A stretch of 64,000 bases of DNA from the NCBI GenBank assembly GCA_023416585.1, contig JAEZHM010000018.1:38417-102416 (forward strand), in the 5' to 3' direction. Positions 57,984-64,000 of this stretch are shown here, piece by piece. Numbering within the stretch: position 1 is the stretch's first letter; each line of letters opens with the position of its first letter. The stretch is from Bacillota bacterium (GTDB taxonomy: Bacteria; Bacillota; Clostridia; Christensenellales; Aristaeellaceae). Under the pieces are notes generated by a model, which was not told the origin of the DNA, made no database searches, and saw only the letters and a list, made by a program, of their open reading frames with translations. The position numbers and the translations under genes are program-made.

Positions 57984-58943
57984 TTACCTTCCACCTTTGT
58001 CATACGGCACGCCTGAAGCCCTTGGCGCCTGGGAATTCTTGCTGCTGAAAGCCAGAACAACAAGCGTCGCGAAGAAAGGAATCATCTTGTACACGTCGCT
58101 GGGGATGCCAAGGCCCTGCAGGATGGGAATACCAGAATAAGCCGAAGCGACGGTTTTCATCAGCCCGAAGAACAACGCCGCCAGGAAAATGCGCATGGGC
58201 TTCCATTGGCCGAATATCAAAACCGCCAGCGCAAGGAAACCGTAGCCCGAGACCGTCTCGCTAAATTCTGTGGATGTCGGCACAACAAAGATGAGCCCGC
58301 CCAGGCCGGCCAATGCCCCGGAAATCATGACGCCGGCATAGCGGATGCGGTACACGTTGACGCCAACGCTATCCGCCGCCTGTGGATGCTCGCCGCAAGC
58401 CCGAAGGCGCAGGCCGAATTTCGTCTTGTACAGCACAAATGCGGCCACAGCCAGAATAAGCAGCCCAAGATAGGTGGTGATATAGGTGTTTTGAAAAAAC
58501 AGCGGTCCCACGACGGGAATGTCTCCCAGCAGCGGCACCTTATGGATGCGGAAAGTGTTTTCAAAAGCAACCTGCTGCACACCGTTTGTTTGCAGCATTC
58601 TCGCGGCATAAATGGTGATTGCGGGTGCTATCATGTTCAGGGCTGTGCCGCTGATGGTCTGGTCTGCGCGCAAATTCACCGAAGCATAGGCATGCAAAAG
58701 CGAAAAGATCAAGCCGGACCCTGCGGCGACCACAACGGCAAGCAGCAAAAGCCCCTGTCCGCTCATCACACTCTGAAGCTTGTTGATGAACAATATGCTT
58801 AAGAACGCCCCCATGACCATAATGCCTTCCAAAGCGATGTTCACCACGCCGCTGCGCTCGGAAAACATGCCGCCCAAAGCAACCACCAAGAGCGGGATAG
58901 AGAAAAACATCATCTGCTGCACCAGAAAATAGACCGCTTCCAT
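57984..58943 (-). CDS. BMP-type ABC transporter permease (NupQ-like)
   Basis: This 319-residue permease has eight to ten helices. It holds the family motifs LGGMFSERSGVVNIALEGIMVMGAF at about 23-47, split by a turn, and GLRLRACGEHPQAADSVGVNV at about 180-200. It forms the membrane channel with the NupP-like protein encoded just upstream; the two genes abut (TAA then ATG). The family imports nucleosides or related compounds. Confidence 0.92.
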   Translation of the reverse strand: MEAVYFLVQQMMFFSIPLLVVALGGMFSERSGVVNIALEGIMVMGAFLSILFINKLQSVMSGQGLLLLAVVVAAGSGLIFSLLHAYASVNLRADQTISGTALNMIAPAITIYAARMLQTNGVQQVAFENTFRIHKVPLLGDIPVVGPLFFQNTYITTYLGLLILAVAAFVLYKTKFGLRLRACGEHPQAADSVGVNVYRIRYAGVMISGALAGLGGLIFVVPTSTEFSETVSGYGFLALAVLIFGQWKPMRIFLAALFFGLMKTVASAYSGIPILQGLGIPSDVYKMIPFFATLVVLAFSSKNSQAPRASGVPYDKGGR

Positions 58944-60146
58944 TTATGCTTTCCCTCCCTTTCCCGTTTCGGCCGCTTTCATACTTTCCTCATGCGCCTT
59001 CTGTTCTTCCAGCCGTGTTTTACGGCTCTTCATACGGCCGAATATATCCCTTACAAACAGGGAGAAAGCGCTGAAATAGATGATGATGCCGACAATGATA
59101 TCGATAACTTCGCCCATATATTTGAGAGACTGCAGATAGGAGCCTCCCACGGTGATATAGGCGACAAACAGGCCGGCAAATATGATGCCGATGGGATTGG
59201 AGAGGCCCAACAGCGCAACGGGTATACCATTGAACCCCTGGGCTGAAAGAACTTCCTCCACATGGATGTGCAGCCCCTGGGCGGGCGCCAGGTACATCAG
59301 CCCGCCCGCGACGCCGGCCAGCGCACCGGCAATGGCCATAGACAAAACGATAGACCGCTTTTCATTGATACCGGCATAGCGGCTGGCGTTGCGGTTGAAG
59401 CCGCAGGCCTTGAGTTCATAGCCAAATGTGGTACGGTTCAGCAGGATGTATACAGTCACCGCCAGCAGGATGGCGATCAGTATGCCTGCATTGACGCTGG
59501 ATACATCCTTATATTTCCCGACCAGCGTATAGAATATATCACTCAGACCTCCGTTTGGAATTACAGCTGTCTTGTCCACATTGACGGTGAGATTTTTCAA
59601 TTTATCATAAACAACAAACACGTTTTGCTGCTTGGCAGCATCATACACCGTCCAGTTTTTGATTAAATAATTGATACCATACAAGCCGATATAGTTCATC
59701 ATGATGGAGGAGATGACCTCATGCACGTTAAAGGATGCCTTGAGAATGCCGGGGATCATTCCCCACAACCCGCCTGCGATCATGCCGCAAAGGAGCGCCC
59801 CCACCCACTGGAAGGGCCCCATGAAGTCTCCCGTCACGCCAACCACAACCGCCACAAAACCGCCCACCATCAATTGCCCTGCCGCGCCTATATTGAACAG
59901 GCCCGTCTTAAAGGCAAAACCTACGGATAGGCCGGTGACGATGATGGGCGTGGCATAATACAGCACCTGGCCGATGCCCTTCATGCCATTGTTGAAGCCG
60001 CCGGCCAGGATGATCCCCAGTCCTTTTACGGCGTTTTGCGGATTGCTGATCATAAGAATGATAAAACCCGCCGCAAGGCCCACCAAGATGGCGATCAGGG
60101 AGGAAGCGGCGCTGGACAGACCCTTGAACCTGTATCGCTTTTTCAT
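58944..60146 (-). CDS. BMP-type ABC transporter permease (NupP-like)
   Basis: This 400-residue permease has about ten helices. Family motifs are GLSVGFAFKTGLFNIGAAGQLMVGG (around 75-98) and TTFGYELKACGFNRNASRYAGIN at about 240-262. The C-terminal tail is Lys/Glu-rich. Its ATG overlaps the ATPase gene stop (ATGA), so the operon is tightly coupled. Confidence 0.92.
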   Translation of the reverse strand: MKKRYRFKGLSSAASSLIAILVGLAAGFIILMISNPQNAVKGLGIILAGGFNNGMKGIGQVLYYATPIIVTGLSVGFAFKTGLFNIGAAGQLMVGGFVAVVVGVTGDFMGPFQWVGALLCGMIAGGLWGMIPGILKASFNVHEVISSIMMNYIGLYGINYLIKNWTVYDAAKQQNVFVVYDKLKNLTVNVDKTAVIPNGGLSDIFYTLVGKYKDVSSVNAGILIAILLAVTVYILLNRTTFGYELKACGFNRNASRYAGINEKRSIVLSMAIAGALAGVAGGLMYLAPAQGLHIHVEEVLSAQGFNGIPVALLGLSNPIGIIFAGLFVAYITVGGSYLQSLKYMGEVIDIIVGIIIYFSAFSLFVRDIFGRMKSRKTRLEEQKAHEESMKAAETGKGGKA

Positions 60147-61669
60147 ACCACTTCACTCCTTCTGGACCCAGCCATGTACAGCCCCAACTCCTGTGCCGTA
60201 GCACCCTTGGCATCCAGATTGGCCACGATCTCCCCTTCATACATGACAAGAATGCGGTCGGCAACGTTCATCACTTCATCCAGTTCCAGGGAAATAAGCA
60301 GTATCGCCCGTCCCTCGTCGCGCTGAGAGATCAGTTGCTTGTGGATATATTCGATGGCGCCCACATCCAGGCCGCGTGTCGGCTGAACGGCAATCAAAAG
60401 CTCCGGCGACAGGCTGATCTCTCTGGCCACGATGGCCTTCTGCTGGTTGCCGCCAGACATGCTTCTGGCGGCGGTATAGGCTCCCTGGCCTGAGCGAATG
60501 TCAAACTTCTCTATCAATTCGTTGGAGTAGCGGTATATTTCCCCGAACCGCAAAAATCCGCGGCGCTGGAACTTGGGCTGGTAATAGCTTTTCAGCACCA
60601 GGTTTTCCGCCAGGGAATAATCCAGCACCAGGCCGTGCTTGTGCCTGTCCTCCGGGATGTGGGATATGCCCAGGTCGTTGCGGCTGCGGATAGAAGCATG
60701 CGTGATTTCTTTATCGCCAAGGAATACCTTACCGCCGTCTGGCAGCATCAACCCGGTCAAAGCGTAGGTAAGTTCGCTCTGGCCGTTTCCGTCAATGCCC
60801 GCCACACATACGATTTCCCCCTTGCGAACGCTGAAGGAAATGTTGTTCAGCAGCTTTTTCCCATGGTGGCGGCTAAATACATTCAAGTTCTGCACCGTCA
60901 AAGCCGGTTCACCGGGTTGGGCCTCCCCCTTCTCCACCACAAAGCTCACCTTGCGGCCGACCATCATCTCAGCCATCTGCTCAACAGTGGTATCCTTCAC
61001 ATTTATGGTACCGATATACCGGCCCTTGCGCAATACGGTGCAGCGGTCTGCCACCTGCTTGATCTCATTCAGCTTATGGGTGATGAACAGTATGGACTTA
61101 CCCTCTGAAGCAAGCCCGCGCATGATCTTCATCAGCTCTTCAATCTCCTGGGGGGTAAGCACCGCGGTCGGCTCGTCAAAGATCAGTACCTCGTTATCAC
61201 GGTAGAGCATTTTCAAAATCTCTACCCGCTGCTGCATGCCCACGGTGATTTCGCTAATCAGCTTGTCCGGATCCACCATCAGGCCGTACTGCATGGAGAG
61301 CTCAACAACCTTCTTTCGCGCTTCCTCCATGCGAAGCACGCCATGGCGGGTGGTTTCAACACCCATGACGATATTCTCCAGCACGGTGAAATTGTGCACA
61401 AGCTTGAAATGCTGGTGCACCATGCCGATGCCCAGGGCGTTGGCATCGTTGGGATTATGGATTTTGACTTCTTTCCCGTCTTTTACAATAGCGCCGCTTT
61501 CCGGCTGGTACAAGCCAAACAGCACGCTCATCAGCGTGGATTTTCCCGCGCCGTTTTCTCCCAGCAGCGCGTGGATCTCGCCACGCTTCACCTGAATGGT
61601 CACATCATCGTTGGCGCGTATGCCTGGGAAATCCTTGGTGATATGTAGCATCTCAATGACGTAGTCCAT
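60143..61669 (-). CDS. BMP-type ABC transporter ATPase (NupO-like, two ABC domains)
   Basis: This 508-residue protein holds two ABC cassettes. The first has the Walker A motif LLGENGAGKSTLM at about 34-46 and LIFDEPTAVLTPQE. The second has a modified Walker A CVAGIDGNGQSEL at about 280, without the usual GKS/T, and the signature MSGGNQQKAIVAREIS. This asymmetry is normal in sugar and nucleoside importers of the RbsA/NupO kind. AAGGAG lies 8 bases upstream. Confidence 0.95.
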   Translation of the reverse strand: MDYVIEMLHITKDFPGIRANDDVTIQVKRGEIHALLGENGAGKSTLMSVLFGLYQPESGAIVKDGKEVKIHNPNDANALGIGMVHQHFKLVHNFTVLENIVMGVETTRHGVLRMEEARKKVVELSMQYGLMVDPDKLISEITVGMQQRVEILKMLYRDNEVLIFDEPTAVLTPQEIEELMKIMRGLASEGKSILFITHKLNEIKQVADRCTVLRKGRYIGTINVKDTTVEQMAEMMVGRKVSFVVEKGEAQPGEPALTVQNLNVFSRHHGKKLLNNISFSVRKGEIVCVAGIDGNGQSELTYALTGLMLPDGGKVFLGDKEITHASIRSRNDLGISHIPEDRHKHGLVLDYSLAENLVLKSYYQPKFQRRGFLRFGEIYRYSNELIEKFDIRSGQGAYTAARSMSGGNQQKAIVAREISLSPELLIAVQPTRGLDVGAIEYIHKQLISQRDEGRAILLISLELDEVMNVADRILVMYEGEIVANLDAKGATAQELGLYMAGSRRSEVV

Positions 61670-61752
61670 TGCGCCACTCCTTCGGCTTGTCCTGACCAGA
61701 TGCAGACTTATTCGGCTTCATTTGTGCAAGGCGTTGCCTAAACGTTATAAGA

Positions 61753-61782
61753 GGGGGCAGGCAGTATCTTCTGCCTGCCCCC
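61753..61782 (-). terminator. Strong hairpin between the binding-protein and ATPase genes
   Basis: A perfect 12-bp stem, GGGGGCAGGCAG / CTGCCTGCCCCC, with a 6-base loop lies 24 bases after the binding-protein stop. The T tract is weak, so it may allow partial read-through and protect the upstream mRNA, giving excess binding protein. Confidence 0.7.
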
Positions 61783-61805
61783 TGCAAATGCATGTAAGGA
61801 AAAGG

Positions 61806-62903
61806 TTATTTTACCTCGTTGATCTTCACGATGGTGGTCCCCAGATCAGCCAGCGTGTTGGGAATCTGCTTGCCTTCGGCATCCTTCTCGGCCTTCACAT
61901 CCTTGATAAGGGTGACTTCGCCGGCAGCCAGTTTGGCAAACAGAGCGTCATAATCAGCTTGGGTGAACTTTTCAAACTTGGAGGTAGCCATGGGCAGACC
62001 CACGCCCTGCTTGTCAGCGCCAAGAACCCAAGCTTCCCCAGCGGGGAACTTGTCAGCATAGTAAGCGGTCAGAGCCTGCTCCACAGCGGAAGCCAAGCCC
62101 TTCATGGCGGAGGTGATCACAGTGTCGGACTGGCTGCTCTGGTCAACGTCCACGCCGATGACCTTGCCGGTGCCGGAAGCTTTGGCAGCGGCCATCACGG
62201 AGCTGCCCACAGCGCCGCCGCAGGCGAAGATCACTTGGATGCCATCGCTGTACCAGGAAGCGGCTAATGCCTGATTCTCAGGAGTGGCGGAGAAATTGCC
62301 GGTGTAGTGGTAGTTCAGGGCGATTTCAGCAACGCCCAGTTCCTTGGCGGCAGCTTCCGCACCCTGCGCAAAGCCGTAGCCGTAACGGATGACGGCGGGC
62401 ACAGCCATGCCGCCCATGAAGCCCAGCTTGGTATTGCCGTCTTTCACCGCGGCATAGCCGGCCAGATAGCCCGCCTGCTCCTCGGCAAAAACGATTCCGA
62501 CAGCGTTCTTCTCGGTGCGGAATTCGGAATAATCGGCGTTGTGGGGATTGCCGTCGATCAAGATGAAATGCACATCAGGATACTTGTCCTGAGCGATGAA
62601 GATGGGCTCTTCAAACAGGAAGCCGGGGGTCACAATGACCTTAGCGCCGTTGGCGACAGCCTGGTCGATTTGATCCAGGTAAGCATTGGTGGACTGCTCG
62701 GCGGGCTTGTAGTAGTTGCTGGTCTTGCCGTTGGCATCGGCGTAAGCCTTCAAGCCTTCCCAGGTGCCCTGGTTGAAGGATTTGTCGTCGATGGTGCCGA
62801 TGTCGGTGATCATGGCAAGTTCATAAGTGCTTTCAGCCAGAGCGGTGAGGCCCAGGCCCAGGGCAAGAACCATTGTTAAAAGAAGTGCCAAAGCCTTTTT
62901 CAT
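61806..62903 (-). CDS. BMP-family nucleoside-binding protein
   Basis: This 365-residue exported protein has the BMP pattern: AMITDIGTIDDKSFNQGTWEG at about 26-46, VIVTPGFLFEEPIF, VHFILIDGNP, FAEEQAGYLAGYAAV and KLGFMGGMAVPAV. The signal peptide ends TALAES without a lipobox Cys. BMP proteins of Gram-positives are usually lipoproteins, so retention at the cell surface is unexplained. AGGAGG lies 8 bases before ATG 62903. It is the first gene of the importer operon. Confidence 0.93.
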   Translation of the reverse strand: MKKALALLLTMVLALGLGLTALAESTYELAMITDIGTIDDKSFNQGTWEGLKAYADANGKTSNYYKPAEQSTNAYLDQIDQAVANGAKVIVTPGFLFEEPIFIAQDKYPDVHFILIDGNPHNADYSEFRTEKNAVGIVFAEEQAGYLAGYAAVKDGNTKLGFMGGMAVPAVIRYGYGFAQGAEAAAKELGVAEIALNYHYTGNFSATPENQALAASWYSDGIQVIFACGGAVGSSVMAAAKASGTGKVIGVDVDQSSQSDTVITSAMKGLASAVEQALTAYYADKFPAGEAWVLGADKQGVGLPMATSKFEKFTQADYDALFAKLAAGEVTLIKDVKAEKDAEGKQIPNTLADLGTTIVKINEVK

Positions 62904-62920
62904 GTATGGTTTCCTCCTCG

Positions 62921-62957
62921 TATGATACCCCGCATCCACATGCAGGGTAATATCATA
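62921..62957 (-). promoter_or_regulatory. 5' end hairpin of the BMP mRNA
   Basis: TATGAT/ATCATA, ACCC/GGGT and GCAT/ATGC pair around a GTGG loop at the expected mRNA start, just before the ribosome site. It probably stabilises the transcript. It is too small to be a purine riboswitch. Confidence 0.5.
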
Positions 62958-62960
62958 TGT

Positions 62961-62969
62961 ATTATAACA
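62961..62969 (-). promoter_or_regulatory. Extended -10 promoter of the BMP operon
   Basis: The reverse strand reads TGT-TATAAT. A weak TTTTAT lies 17 bases upstream. Confidence 0.55.
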
Positions 62970-63044
62970 GAATGCTTTAGGTAATAAAAGAGCATTTACC
63001 CATTTCCAAAAAAAAGTTATGCATTCTTTGTATACAAGGCACAA

Positions 63045-63911
63045 TCACTTGTCTTCTATCAGCTTGGCAAACCCTTCGCCCAACGCCTCGTGGGCTTCGG
63101 TAATGAACATGAATGCCTTTTCGTCCTCCTGGCGCACAATCTCCTTCACCCTAGGCACCTCCTGCCGCCCAGCCACGCATAATATCACCGGGCGCTCCCT
63201 GCCGGAATAGGCGCCGGTGGCAGTCAGCAGCGTCACGCCCCGCTCCAGTTCCTCCATGATGCGGTTGGTCACGGATACCGTTCTTTCTGTGATGATAAAG
63301 CAGGCTCTTTGCGTATTGAAGCCGTTCAGAATCACATCCAGCAGCTTGGATGAAACAAATATGCAGATCAGCGCATACATAGCGTGCTGCGCGCCAAGCA
63401 CAAAGCCAGCAGCCACGATCACCAAAAAATCAATGGCAAGCAAAAACGCGCCTACAGATATGAAGGAAAACTTTCTATGTACCATTCTGGCAATCATGTC
63501 CGAGCCGCCTGTGGTAGCCTCACCCCGCAATATGATCCCAAGGCCCAGACCAAGAAGCCCGCCGCCGTACACAGCACCAAGAAGCACATCATTGGTCATG
63601 GGCGGCACGCGGAATATGTCGATGGATAGGGAGAAAAGTACTGTAGCCACCAGAGACCGCCATACAAACACGCGGCCCATGGCCCGAAAGCCGATCACAA
63701 ACAAAGGCAGGTTCATGACCATGCTTGTGAGGCCTACCGGTATGCCGAACAGATGATTCAGGATGGTGGCGATGCCAGTCAGCCCGCCAGGAGCGATGCT
63801 GTTGGGTACCAGAAACAAAGGGTAGGCCAATCCACCCAGGATGCAACCCACCACGATCTGCCCATAGCTTCGTATCTGCTCCTTCCGGATCATCCGGCCC
63901 AGGTTGTCCAC
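63045..63911 (-). CDS. YitT-family membrane protein (DUF161 plus DUF2179)
   Basis: This 288-residue protein has five to six helices with VPNSIAPGGLTGIATILNHL at about 35-54 and LRGEATTGGSDMIARMVHR at about 130-148. A cytoplasmic DUF2179 domain follows (RACFIITERTVSVTNRIMEELERGVTLL split by turns). Function is unknown. The start is unclear: GTG 63911 lacks a well-spaced ribosome site, while ATG 63893 has GGAAGGTGG 14 bases upstream. No clear terminator follows. Confidence 0.88.
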   Translation of the reverse strand: MDNLGRMIRKEQIRSYGQIVVGCILGGLAYPLFLVPNSIAPGGLTGIATILNHLFGIPVGLTSMVMNLPLFVIGFRAMGRVFVWRSLVATVLFSLSIDIFRVPPMTNDVLLGAVYGGGLLGLGLGIILRGEATTGGSDMIARMVHRKFSFISVGAFLLAIDFLVIVAAGFVLGAQHAMYALICIFVSSKLLDVILNGFNTQRACFIITERTVSVTNRIMEELERGVTLLTATGAYSGRERPVILCVAGRQEVPRVKEIVRQEDEKAFMFITEAHEALGEGFAKLIEDK

Positions 63912-64000
63912 CTTCCATTTCAGAAAAATTCCTCCCTTTTTCCTTTGTGACAGGGAAAACGCCGCTTCCCCCGCGAAAGCAGCGCCTTCCTATATTCAAT

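Noticed and set aside
62903..62957. Purine riboswitch before the nucleoside-binding protein
   Set aside because: The leader is only about 50 bases with a single hairpin; the three-way junction of a purine riboswitch cannot fit.

Overview
The window reads as chromosome of an anaerobic, spore-forming member of the Clostridia (Bacillota). The signs are a cotJABC spore-coat operon, pyruvate:ferredoxin oxidoreductase, a sodium-pump decarboxylase beta subunit, strong AGGAGG-type ribosome sites, frequent TTG and GTG starts, and the Gram-positive order yybS-like / rplI / dnaB / yhaM. The genus cannot be told from the sequence. No rRNA or tRNA gene and no CRISPR array was seen.

Layout. 1-1.6 kb: a cut-off epimerase-like SDR gene divergent from a TetR regulator, with a palindrome over the shared promoter. 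1.6-6.6 kb: a core block (YybS-like membrane protein, L9, replicative helicase, YhaM nuclease) and a lipoprotein. 6.6-10.8 kb: a membrane/acyltransferase fusion, a CBO0543 protein, azlCD, and a 200-base stretch of stacked hairpins. 10.8-20.5 kb: an M20 peptidase homologue with altered active-site residues, pfkA, then a leftward run (lipoprotein, polA, coaE, lytic transglycosylase, solute-binding protein) and a GNAT enzyme. 20.5-25.9 kb: a ferritin-like protein, a small RHH-like protein, a peptidoglycan-binding protein, a holin, a zinc-ribbon membrane protein, and an IS3-family element sitting in the loop of that last gene's terminator. 25.9-32.1 kb: cca, an ECF sigma/anti-sigma pair, FMN-binding and flavodoxin proteins, and cotJABC, in which CotJA carries a Met/Gln repeat of about 190 residues. 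32.2-39.8 kb: an SDR/membrane/coiled-coil fusion, nifJ behind a perfect consensus promoter, and a TetR regulator and hydrolase under a 24-bp perfect inverted-repeat operator. 39.8-47.2 kb: a 42-residue membrane peptide, a DUF4352 protein, a CNNM/CorC transporter with an attenuator-like leader, OadB and OadG subunits, an unknown membrane protein, a Usp protein, and a PadR/HAAS pair. 47.2-57.6 kb: a free Met-(R)-sulfoxide reductase, an unknown Cys-rich protein, sn-glycerol-1-phosphate dehydrogenase with an LCP protein, serA and serC, a neopullulanase and pyrG. 58-63.9 kb: a complete BMP-type nucleoside ABC importer and a YitT protein.

Metabolism is coherent: glycolysis (pfkA) and alpha-glucan breakdown feed pyruvate to nifJ, serine is made by SerA and SerC, and nucleosides can be imported or CTP made by PyrG. 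Regulation is unusually readable here: many near-consensus promoters with 17-base spacers, several operators lying inside promoter spacers, and many intrinsic terminators shared by convergent genes.

The points most worth following are the IS inside a terminator loop, the CotJA repeat expansion, the unidentified attenuator leader of the CNNM gene, the hairpin cluster upstream of azlC, and two uncommon membrane fusions.
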